Below are positions 8,354-15,519 of a stretch of 64,000 bases of DNA, in pieces. The translations under genes and the position numbers were made by a program. Under the pieces are notes generated by a model. The model made no database searches. It was not told the origin of the DNA and saw only the letters and a list, made by a program, of their open reading frames with translations. Source of the DNA: Lachnospiraceae bacterium 28-4. Its GTDB lineage: Bacteria > Bacillota > Clostridia > Lachnospirales > Lachnospiraceae. Position 1 is the stretch's first letter, and every line of letters starts with the position of its first letter. Location of the stretch: the NCBI GenBank assembly GCA_000403275.2, contig KE159599.1, forward strand, positions 62,001-126,000, written 5' to 3'.

Positions 8354-9673
8354 CTAAACGCCGAACGTAACCGTTATCCTCGTCCCCTTCCCCTGTTCGC
8401 TCTCCAGCGCCAGCACGGCGCGGTTCTTAGCCACGATATGTTTTACGATCGCCAGTCCAAGTCCCGTCCCGCCCGTGGATTTGGACCGGCTTTTATCTAC
8501 CCGGTAAAAACGTTCGAATATTCTCTCCTGATGTTCCTTCCCGATCCCAATCCCCGTATCTTCCACGCACAGAATGGCCCGGCCCTTTTCACTCCTTACC
8601 GCTACCCTTACCTTCCCCCCTTCACGGTTATAACGTATCGCATTATCGCATAAATTATAAACCAGTTCTTCCATCATCCGTTTTTCCGAATAAACAAAAC
8701 AGCCCTCTCCTTCAAACCGGAGATCCACCCCGTGTTTTTCCGCATGAACCTGCAGCATATTGACACAAGTCTCCGCGATCTCTCCCAGATCAACCATGCC
8801 AAATTCTTCTTCCCGTTCTGATGTATCCAGTTCCGAAAGCCGTATCACGTCGTCGATCAATGTCAGCAGCCTATTGGAATTCCTATGGATCTCTCCTGCA
8901 AACCGGACGATATCCTTCCCTGAGGCCATACCGTTTTCAATCAATTCCGAATAACCCGATATGACCGTCAGGGGCGTCTTCAGTTCATGGGATACGTTTG
9001 CCGTAAATTCCTGCCGTATTCCCGCATTTCTTAAAATATCCTCATGCTGCTTCCGTATGGTCGCCACAAAGGGGACAAGTTCTTCGTAAGCTTCCTCTTC
9101 CACAGGATCTTCCGCATTCTGCGCGATTCTTTCGATCGGTGCCAACAGGCTTTTAATCAAAAAGCGGGCGATCACCATACAGAGAATGAGCAGTGACGCC
9201 AGAATCGCCAGCATCGCCGGAAAAATTCCTGCAAAAACGCTCCATATGCTGTCCGCCTCTTTTGCTACGCGAACCACGCTTCCGTCTTCGAGCCTGACCG
9301 CATAATAAAAAGAATTCTTCTGCACCGTATGGGATCTCCGTACCGCCTCTCCTTCCCCCTCTTCCAGAGCCTGCACAATCTCGGGGCGGCCGCTGTGATT
9401 GTTCATCCCTGCGGCATCCGCATAATTTTCAAAAATAACCGCTCCCCGGCCATCCACCCATGTCACCCGTAACAATCGGCCGGAAACGATCTCATCGGAT
9501 TTAAAAATATTTTCCAGATTATCCGCTTCTTTTAATAAATAAGCATCTGTCCGCAAATCATCCAAAATCTGCCCGCAAAACAATTCGTAACAGACAAAAG
9601 CTACCAGCAGCATCGTCGCCAAACTGGCAATCGCCGCAATCGCCGTCATCTGTATATAAATTCTTCTCTTCAT
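8354..9673 (-). CDS. phoR: PhoR-like membrane sensor histidine kinase
   Basis: 439 residues. Membrane segments lie at about 7-30 and 147-172 with an extracellular domain of about 115 residues between them. A dimerisation/phosphoacceptor region follows with SHELKTPL (His229). The catalytic domain has an N box (CDNAIRYN), a G1 box (DTGIGIG), an F box (ERFYRVDKSRS) and a G2 box (GGTGLGLAI). It should autophosphorylate at His229 and pass phosphate to the regulator encoded 22 bp upstream. The phosphate role is inferred from the operon with a Na/Pi cotransporter and the Pho box at 12231-12269. Confidence 0.88.
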   Translation of the reverse strand: MKRRIYIQMTAIAAIASLATMLLVAFVCYELFCGQILDDLRTDAYLLKEADNLENIFKSDEIVSGRLLRVTWVDGRGAVIFENYADAAGMNNHSGRPEIVQALEEGEGEAVRRSHTVQKNSFYYAVRLEDGSVVRVAKEADSIWSVFAGIFPAMLAILASLLILCMVIARFLIKSLLAPIERIAQNAEDPVEEEAYEELVPFVATIRKQHEDILRNAGIRQEFTANVSHELKTPLTVISGYSELIENGMASGKDIVRFAGEIHRNSNRLLTLIDDVIRLSELDTSEREEEFGMVDLGEIAETCVNMLQVHAEKHGVDLRFEGEGCFVYSEKRMMEELVYNLCDNAIRYNREGGKVRVAVRSEKGRAILCVEDTGIGIGKEHQERIFERFYRVDKSRSKSTGGTGLGLAIVKHIVAKNRAVLALESEQGKGTRITVTFGV

Positions 9674-9695
9674 CCCGCCCCCTGCCGCAGCTTCG

Positions 9696-10367
9696 CTACA
9701 TCATAAACATATATCCAACGTTCCTCACCGTTCTGATCATCTCCCCTGCCCCTTTTAATTTCTGGCGCAAGGTCTTAATATGCATGTCCAGCGTCCTCGA
9801 CTCCCCTTCATAATCTGTTCCCCACACCCTGTCCAGAATCATATCCCTGGTTGTCACGATACCGGCCCTGTTCATCAGCAATTTCAACAACTCATATTCT
9901 TTGTAGGTAAGTTCGCAAGGCTCATCCCCTACCGTCACAAGCCGCCTTTCTTCGTCCAAACAGACCTTTCCTATTTGCAGGGACTTTTCCTGCGACGCCT
10001 GGCTCCGCCTGAGCAATGCTTTCACTCTCGATATGAGTTCCATCACCCCAAAAGGTTTCGTCATATAATCATCGGCCCCCGTATCCAGCCCCTTTACCTT
10101 ATCGATTTCCGACGTTTTTGCCGTTACCATAATAATTGGTATGTTCCTTGTTCCCGCCAGGCTTCTCAGCTTCTTTACTATCGCCAGGCCATCTTCATCG
10201 GGAAGCATAATATCCAGCAGGATAATGTCCGGCTTCTCCCGTTCCATTTCACGGTAAAAATCTTTTGCACATGCAAAATCCCGGATATCATATCCCGCAT
10301 TTTTTAATGCAAACGCCTCTATCTCCCTGATATTCCCATCATCCTCTACAATATATACCAAAGCCAT
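9696..10367 (-). CDS. phoP: PhoP/PhoB-like OmpR-family response regulator
   Basis: 223 residues. Receiver domain 1-120 has the acidic pair Asp9/Asp10, phosphoacceptor Asp52 and a Lys in the MTKPF motif near 102. A winged-helix OmpR/PhoB DNA-binding domain fills the rest (ELTYKEYELLKLL, then TLDMHIKTLRQKL). It lies between the Na/Pi cotransporter gene (14 bp away) and the kinase gene. It probably binds the TTTACA repeats ahead of the operon, giving autoregulation by phosphate supply. The paralogous assignment (PhoP against another OmpR regulator) rests on this context. Confidence 0.88.
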   Translation of the reverse strand: MALVYIVEDDGNIREIEAFALKNAGYDIRDFACAKDFYREMEREKPDIILLDIMLPDEDGLAIVKKLRSLAGTRNIPIIMVTAKTSEIDKVKGLDTGADDYMTKPFGVMELISRVKALLRRSQASQEKSLQIGKVCLDEERRLVTVGDEPCELTYKEYELLKLLMNRAGIVTTRDMILDRVWGTDYEGESRTLDMHIKTLRQKLKGAGEMIRTVRNVGYMFMM

Positions 10368-10381
10368 CCTTTTTCATTCCT

Positions 10382-12148
10382 TTATGGTAAAATATATTTT
10401 TCCCTCATTCGCTCCACATCTTCGCCGAATTCCGGATGATCCTCCCCACGGATCAGATCCAGATAGCCATGCGCTCCGAACTCTTCCTCCGCAACTTCGA
10501 ACAGACTGACCGCAAGATTGGAACAATGGTCTGCCACCCGCTCATAATTCGTCGTAATATCCGAAAGGATAAAGCCCATTTCGATCGTGCATTTTCCCTT
10601 TCGCAGCCTTTTAATATGCCGTTTTTTTATTGCCGCGTTTAAAGAATCGATCGCTTCTTCCAAAGGCTCCACCTTTCCCGCGATTTCAAGATCCTCTTCT
10701 TCCAGCGCTTTCCATGAAAGATCCACGATATCCCTTACCGCCTGGGAAAATACCTTCAATTCCTCCGATGCCTTATTAGAAAAACACAACTGCTTTTCCG
10801 CCAGCTCGGCCGCCGCTTCTTTAATATTCAACGCGTGATCGGAAATCCTCTCCAGGTCGCCGATATTATGCAGCAGAAGCGACAAAATACGGTTCTCCTT
10901 CGCCGACAGGTCTCCGCCGCTTAATTTTACCAGATAAGAACCCAGTTCATCCTCATAATCGTCCACTTTCTTTTCCAGCATTTCCACACGCTGCGCTTTT
11001 TCCTCATTATAACCGGAAATTAACGACATAGCCAGAAAAATCGCTTCCCTTGCGCAATCCGCCATATCTGCGGCAGCCGCCCGGCACTGCTCCAGCGCCA
11101 GCCCGGGCGTCGCAAGAAAACGGGCATCCAATATCTGTAATGTTTCTTCCCCATCGTCGGCAGCCGCCTTTTCCTCTTCCCGGATTGTCAGGCAGGCCAG
11201 TTTTTCCAGCCATGCAGAAAAAGGAAGCAAAACCACCGTGGCAAAAATATTAAATATAGTATGCACAACCGCTATCCCTGCCGCGTTTGCGCTGTTCCCC
11301 ATAAAATCAAACTCTACTATGGCATTCGCCCCATAAAATACGAGCATAAAAACCACCGTACCGATCAAATTAAAATAAAGGTGTATCAGCGCCGCCCGCT
11401 TCGCGTTTCTGCTTGCCCCGATTCCCGAAATCATAGCCGTCACACAGGTTCCGATGTTCTGTCCCATAATAATCGGAACGGCCGCTCCATAGGATACCGC
11501 CCCCGTTGCGCATAATGCCTGCAGGATGCCCACCGATGCCGAAGAAGACTGGATCACCGCCGTAAGAACCATCCCCGCCAGCACTCCGAGCGCCGGATTG
11601 GAAAATGCGGTCAATATGCCTGTAAATTCCGGGACTTCCGCCAAAGGCTTCACCGCCCCCGACATCGTTTCCATCCCGGACATCAGCACCGCAAAACCAA
11701 TAAAAACCATTCCCGCATTTTTCAATTTTTCCTTTTTGGAAAACAGGAAGAATATCACTCCGAGCGCCGCCAGCACCGGCGCAAAAGAAGAAGGCTTTAA
11801 AAGGCGCAGCCAGAAATCATTGCTCTCGATCCCCGCCAGGCTCAGGATCCAGGACGTCACCGTCGTTCCCACATTTGCCCCCATAATGATTCCCACTGCC
11901 GAAGACAATTTCATGATCCCCGCATTGACAAAGCCGACCACCATAACCGTTGTCGCGGAGGACGATTGGATTACCGCCGTCACCCCCGCGCCTAACAAAA
12001 CAGCTTTCCACCTGCTGTTCGTCAGCCTTTCCAGCAGCATTTCCAATCTGCCGCCGGATGCCCTGGAAAGCCCGCTGCCCATAACATCCATGCCATACAA
12101 AAAAAACGCCAGTCCTCCCGCCATGGTAAGAATCCCAAAAAAATCCAT
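10382..12148 (-). CDS. Na+/phosphate cotransporter (NptA/PF02690) with PhoU-like C-terminal domain
   Basis: 588 residues. The membrane half has two inverted Na/Pi repeats, each with a QSSSA motif (residues 61-65 and again near 200). The C-terminal 240 residues are helical and charged and resemble a PhoU domain, a common fusion in Firmicutes. It should import phosphate with sodium. It is the first gene of an operon with phoP and phoR and follows a Pho box, so phosphate starvation control is likely. The ATG at 12148 starts directly with the hydrophobic first helix. Confidence 0.9.
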   Translation of the reverse strand: MDFFGILTMAGGLAFFLYGMDVMGSGLSRASGGRLEMLLERLTNSRWKAVLLGAGVTAVIQSSSATTVMVVGFVNAGIMKLSSAVGIIMGANVGTTVTSWILSLAGIESNDFWLRLLKPSSFAPVLAALGVIFFLFSKKEKLKNAGMVFIGFAVLMSGMETMSGAVKPLAEVPEFTGILTAFSNPALGVLAGMVLTAVIQSSSASVGILQALCATGAVSYGAAVPIIMGQNIGTCVTAMISGIGASRNAKRAALIHLYFNLIGTVVFMLVFYGANAIVEFDFMGNSANAAGIAVVHTIFNIFATVVLLPFSAWLEKLACLTIREEEKAAADDGEETLQILDARFLATPGLALEQCRAAAADMADCAREAIFLAMSLISGYNEEKAQRVEMLEKKVDDYEDELGSYLVKLSGGDLSAKENRILSLLLHNIGDLERISDHALNIKEAAAELAEKQLCFSNKASEELKVFSQAVRDIVDLSWKALEEEDLEIAGKVEPLEEAIDSLNAAIKKRHIKRLRKGKCTIEMGFILSDITTNYERVADHCSNLAVSLFEVAEEEFGAHGYLDLIRGEDHPEFGEDVERMREKYILP

Positions 12149-12230
12149 AATGACCTCACATTCCGCCGCCCATTGCAGCCGTAAAACCGTTTCCCTTTAG
12201 TTTCTCATTTTTTTCATTCTATATTACTCA

Positions 12231-12269
12231 TGTAAAATCAAAAACATCTCCATGTAAAAACCATGTAAA
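12231..12269 (-). promoter_or_regulatory. Pho box (PhoP-binding direct repeats) before the Na/Pi operon
   Basis: On the minus strand TTTACA occurs at 12269-12264, 12258-12253 and 12236-12231, with a degenerate hexamer at 12247-12242. All four sit on one 11-bp register (hexamer plus 5-bp spacer), which is the known layout of Bacillus PhoP sites. An AT-rich stretch that could serve as the -10 follows (12226-12216). The nearest gene downstream is the Na/Pi cotransporter start at 12148. Binding is inferred. Confidence 0.75.
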
Positions 12270-12385
12270 ATCGTCAGGCCATAAACAATAATTTTTTTCC
12301 CTTACCAGTATATTTTTTATATAAGTTTCCTTTCATCTATGATATAATATAAAATATTCCAAACAAGTCAAAGGAGGGTTTACAT

Positions 12386-13027
12386 ATGGAAGCAAACATG
12401 CAGAAAATTCTCGCGAAAGCGGACCGGCGGATTAAAATGAAGGTATTTACCGGCCATTTCGTTACTCCCCACTCTCATATCACACGCTACCTCGATATGA
12501 CTACTTTGAAAACAAGGGCTTCGGAAGCTTCGGCCGTTGCCGAGACATTAGCGCAAAGATACACCATGCAGACAATCGTGGACACCATCGTCTGCCTTGA
12601 CAACACAGAAGTCATCGGCGCTTACCTGGCTGCAGAACTGACCAAAACCGGCATCGTATCCATGAACGCCCATCAGACCATATACGTCATCAAACCGGAA
12701 ATCATCAGCGGGCAGATCGTATTCCGTGACAATTACAAGCCTATGCTGGAAAAGAAAAATGTATTTATCCTGATGGGAACGGCTTCCACCGGCGAATCCC
12801 TGGAAAACTGCTACCACAGCGTGATTTACCATGGCGGCAAAGTAGCGGGTATTTCCGCCGTCTTCAGTGCTATCACAAAAATGGACGGGATACCTATTGA
12901 ATCTATTTTTTCCACACAGGACATCCCCAACTATGCCAGCCACAAGCCTAATGAATGCCCGCTTTGCAAACAAGGTGAGCCGATCACCGCGCTTGTGAAT
13001 GGGTATGGCTACTCTAAGTTACAATAA
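12386..13027 (+). CDS. Phosphoribosyltransferase-like protein (orotate PRTase-like)
   Basis: 213 residues with a type I PRTase fold pattern. VFILMGTASTGESLE (about 127-140) fits the PRPP-binding loop, although the usual acidic pair before it is replaced. The C-terminus has CPLCKQGEPI, a possible metal-binding pair of cysteines. It is commonly labelled orotate phosphoribosyltransferase, but no other pyrimidine gene is nearby and the substrate is uncertain. AAAGGAGG lies seven bases before the ATG. A TATAAT hexamer at 12343-12348 may be its -10. A strong terminator follows at 13051. Confidence 0.7.
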   Translation: MEANMQKILAKADRRIKMKVFTGHFVTPHSHITRYLDMTTLKTRASEASAVAETLAQRYTMQTIVDTIVCLDNTEVIGAYLAAELTKTGIVSMNAHQTIYVIKPEIISGQIVFRDNYKPMLEKKNVFILMGTASTGESLENCYHSVIYHGGKVAGISAVFSAITKMDGIPIESIFSTQDIPNYASHKPNECPLCKQGEPITALVNGYGYSKLQ

Positions 13028-13050
13028 CAATAGGATTCATTTCCACACAA

Positions 13051-13096
13051 AAAATGCTATGCAGCCGGCGAATCTTCTGCATAGCATTTTACTTTT
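13051..13096 (+). terminator. Rho-independent terminator after the PRTase gene
   Basis: A 14-bp stem AAAATGCTATGCAG / CTGCATAGCATTTT with a 12-base loop is followed by ACTTTTG on the plus strand. The stem starts with AAAA, so it could also stop the minus-strand gene that ends at 13131. Confidence 0.85.
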
Positions 13097-13130
13097 GTCT
13101 GTCTGATATTATTTGCCACTAAAACTTCTT

Positions 13131-13475
13131 CTAGTGATGTCCTCTCCCATGATGTCCTCCGCGTCCATGATGCCCTCTTCTGCCCGAACGGCTGCTTTGG
13201 GCAGCTGCCTGCTGGTTCACGCAATGATCACAGATTCCGTCTTCGTTTTCATCGATAAAATAACCGCAAGCATCATTCCCGTGGCCGCATACGCTGTTTC
13301 CTTCCGCATCCGTACACCAGCTGTTATCGCAGATCCCGTCTCCATCCTCATCGATAAAGCAATAATTCTCAGCACAATTCTGGCCGCCGCAATGATACGG
13401 CTCATGTGCAGATACCGGTAAGGACATGGAAAGCGCCGCTATACATGCAAGCCCTGCCATAACCACTTTCTTCAT
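13131..13475 (-). CDS. Small secreted Cys/His-rich protein with two DxDxDG-like acidic loops
   Basis: 114 residues. A signal peptide (Lys-Lys, hydrophobic core, then PVSA before HEPYHC) predicts export. The mature part has many cysteines and two repeats of the form F-I-D-E-D/N-x-D-G-I-C-D, resembling Ca2+-binding EF-hand or thrombospondin type 3 loops. The tail is Gly/Arg/His rich (GHHGRGGHHGRGHH). Metal binding is plausible but unproven. The ATG at 13475 is chosen because GGAGG lies nine bases upstream; an in-frame TTG at 13481 is too close to it. It has its own promoter. I know no named family. Confidence 0.75.
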   Translation of the reverse strand: MKKVVMAGLACIAALSMSLPVSAHEPYHCGGQNCAENYCFIDEDGDGICDNSWCTDAEGNSVCGHGNDACGYFIDENEDGICDHCVNQQAAAQSSRSGRRGHHGRGGHHGRGHH

Positions 13476-13562
13476 AACCAATAACCTCCAATCATACTAC
13501 CCTTGTCGCACTGTTTCCGCATACTACCTTACTCATAAATATGCGCCGTTACTTTTGTTCTC

Positions 13563-13591
13563 ATTATAGCACCCATACCACCTATATTCAA
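13563..13591 (-). promoter_or_regulatory. SigmaA-type promoter of the secreted protein gene
   Basis: Minus strand TTGAAT (13591-13586), 17-bp spacer, TATAAT (13568-13563). It lies about 90 bp before the start codon. Confidence 0.75.
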
Positions 13592-13644
13592 CCGCCCCTC
13601 GTATTTTTAATTGTATTTCATTGCGTACATTTGGAAAAAAATAC

Positions 13645-14011
13645 ATGGAAATTAATTTTGACAGAATGGGATAGGGCGGAACAGGACAGGGAAAGGAAGC
13701 GGCGGCGGCCTGGAACGAGCCTGGCTTGGGATGGGATTTTCTGCTGTTGTGCACAATCAGTCATTTCACTTATGAAATAGTCGAAAGCCCAGGGTGAAAT
13801 TGCCATGGAGGGCAATTTCAGGAAGCGCCGGGCAGGATGCCCGTTGCTTCCGACCCGATCGTTTTCACATCGTTTACCTATTTCATTAGTGAAATCTGAT
13901 TGGTAACTCCAGCAGAAAATCCCATCCCAAGCCAGGCTCGTTCCAGGCCGCCGCCGCTTCCTTTCCCTGTCCTGTTCCGCCCTATCCCATTCTGTCAAAA
14001 TTAATTTCCAT
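13645..14011. mobile_element. Foldback element A: 101-bp perfect inverted repeat around a 165-bp structured core
   Basis: Arms 13645-13745 and 13911-14011 are exact reverse complements over 101 bases. The element is flanked by a perfect 10-bp direct repeat AAAAAAATAC (13635-13644 and 14012-14021), as expected of a target-site duplication. The core (13746-13910) holds four hairpins: 13763-13778, 13796-13819, 13821-13851 and 13880-13895. The outer ends read GGAAATTAATTTT. The reading frames that cross it are artefacts of the palindrome. A related element lies at 59102-59486. No transposase is encoded, so it is non-autonomous if mobile. Confidence 0.85.
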
Positions 14012-14029
14012 AAAAAAATACACTTTCTG

Positions 14030-14058
14030 TTGACAATTCTTTTTAATTGCTATATGAT
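14030..14058 (+). promoter_or_regulatory. SigmaA-type promoter of the marR-degV unit
   Basis: TTGACA (14030-14035), 17-bp spacer, TATGAT (14053-14058). It begins eight bases beyond the right-hand flanking repeat of foldback element A. Confidence 0.8.
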
Positions 14059-14069
14059 ATGAATTGTTT

Positions 14070-14110
14070 TTCACATTGTGAACTTTTCACTTTATGAACT
14101 TTTTAAGTTC
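14070..14110 (+). promoter_or_regulatory. Palindromes, candidate MarR operators
   Basis: TTCACATTGTGAA (14070-14082) is a perfect 13-bp palindrome. TTCACTTTATGAA (14086-14098) resembles it, and GAACTT/AAGTTC (14096-14110) is a third. They lie between the -10 and the marR start, a typical place for autorepression. Binding by the MarR protein is inferred. Confidence 0.55.
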
Positions 14111-14142
14111 TATACAAGAAAAACGAAAGGCAGAGAATATAT

Positions 14143-14586
14143 ATGAATGAAGAATTATTGGAAGCATGGCTCAGGCTTTCTACCATACTGTGCAACGACA
14201 GGATCGTTTCTGAAATGCCTTATAACGAAGCGCTTATCTGCAATATCCTGCACCGGCGCCAACGGCTGGATAAAAACGGAACGACAACCGCCACCGATCT
14301 GTGCCGTCAGACGAAAATGCTGAAATCACAGATGAACCGGACATTGCAAAGCATGGAAGAAAAAAATATTATCACAAGACGCCGTTCCGACACGGATAAG
14401 AGGCAGGTCTTTATTTACCTGAATCCGAATGCAAAATCTTTTCAGGAACAGCACGCCAAAAGCTTGCAGCTGATCGACACGCTGGCCCAAAAAGCAGGGC
14501 CGGAAAAATCAAAGGAAGCAATGGAACTTTTCACTTTTATCGCCGATATGGCAGAAGAAATCATGGAAGATAAGATTGAAAATTAA
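14143..14586 (+). CDS. MarR-family transcriptional regulator
   Basis: 147 residues with a winged helix-turn-helix. The recognition region around residues 45-90 (TATDLCRQTKMLKSQMNRTLQSMEEKNIITRR, in overlapping parts) is followed by the wing RRSDTDKRQVFIYL. It is flanked by dimerisation helices. It probably represses its own promoter through the palindromes at 14070-14110 and may control the downstream DegV gene. The ligand is unknown. An AACGAAAGGCAGAG purine stretch precedes the ATG. Confidence 0.85.
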   Translation: MNEELLEAWLRLSTILCNDRIVSEMPYNEALICNILHRRQRLDKNGTTTATDLCRQTKMLKSQMNRTLQSMEEKNIITRRRSDTDKRQVFIYLNPNAKSFQEQHAKSLQLIDTLAQKAGPEKSKEAMELFTFIADMAEEIMEDKIEN

Positions 14587-14599
14587 AAATTTTCAATCC

Positions 14600-14668
14600 C
14601 AAGTTTGTGTCTGCGCGGCATCCACAAACTTGAAAGCCAGGCTGGCTTTGCGCAATAAAGCCGCGCAG
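14600..14668 (+). ncRNA. Predicted pseudoknot leader between marR and degV
   Basis: CAAGTTTGTG (14600-14609) pairs with CACAAACTTG (14623-14632). The loop holds CTGCGCGGC (14611-14619), which is exactly complementary to GCCGCGCAG (14660-14668). Between them AAAGCC/GGCTTT forms another hairpin. The set makes an H-type pseudoknot whose last strand ends just before the degV ribosome site (ATGGAG at 14671). It could act as a translation or transcription control element. No known RNA family is recognised. Confidence 0.55.
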
Positions 14669-14682
14669 AAATGGAGTAAACA

Positions 14683-15519
14683 ATGATTAAAATATTAGTA
14701 GATTCTTCTTCGGACTATGAATTAAAAGAAATTAAAGAAAATAATTTTGAATTTGTCCCAATCCACATTACTTTGGGAGACGAAGATTATATCGACGGAA
14801 TTTCCCTGAATAAAAATGAATTTTACGAAATACTGGAAAGCAGCGGAGACTTCCCTAAAACCTCCCAGCCTTCCCCCCAGGCGTTTCTGGAGATTTTTAA
14901 AACAGCGAAAGAAAATAAGGATACCCTCCTGTGCATCCTTCTCTCTTCTTCTTTGAGCGGCACATGCCAAAGCGCCCAGATCGCAAAGACGATGGCAGAC
15001 TATGACGATATCCATATTATCGATTCCTTGTCCGCCTCCTGCATGATCAAGATTTTGGCCGATTACGCATGTTCACTGGCAAAAGAAAATATGCCTGCCG
15101 GAGAAATTGTTGCCAGAGTGGAAGAATTAAAATCCAGAGTTACGCTCTTCGCCGGACTGGATACGCTGGAATATCTCTGCAAAGGAGGACGGCTTTCCAA
15201 ATCAGCCGCCGCTATCGGAGAACTGGCCAATATCAAGCCGGTAATTACCGTGACAAAAGAAGGATCTGTAGGCATTCTTGGCAAATGTCTTGGCAAAAAC
15301 AAAGCCATTACCCAGGTCTTCAAACATATACAAGAAACCGAAGCAGACAGCGCCTTCCCCTTATACACCATATATACCCATGGCACGGAAAACTGCAGCC
15401 TTCTGGAAGAAAAGCTCCGTGAAAACGGCTATGAAGTCAGCCAAAGGCTCCAGGTAGGAGCCACAATAGGCGCACATATCGGCCCGGAAGCCTTCGGCGT
15501 AGTATTCGTATCGAAATAA
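14683..15519 (+). CDS. DegV-family fatty-acid-binding protein
   Basis: 278 residues, the normal DegV length. Typical features are the N-terminal ILVDSSSDY, the SSSLSGTCQSA stretch near residue 92 and KPVITVTKEG near 185. DegV proteins bind a fatty acid and, as FakB, present it to the kinase FakA for lipid synthesis; a FakA gene is not in this window. It follows marR after a structured leader and its last 91 bases overlap the convergent lipoprotein gene on the other strand. Confidence 0.88.
   Translation: MIKILVDSSSDYELKEIKENNFEFVPIHITLGDEDYIDGISLNKNEFYEILESSGDFPKTSQPSPQAFLEIFKTAKENKDTLLCILLSSSLSGTCQSAQIAKTMADYDDIHIIDSLSASCMIKILADYACSLAKENMPAGEIVARVEELKSRVTLFAGLDTLEYLCKGGRLSKSAAAIGELANIKPVITVTKEGSVGILGKCLGKNKAITQVFKHIQETEADSAFPLYTIYTHGTENCSLLEEKLRENGYEVSQRLQVGATIGAHIGPEAFGVVFVSK

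Noticed and set aside
13533-13998. Three open frames (up to 126 aa) on both strands across foldback element A
   Set aside because: They mirror each other through the perfect palindrome, lack ribosome sites and have no protein-like composition.
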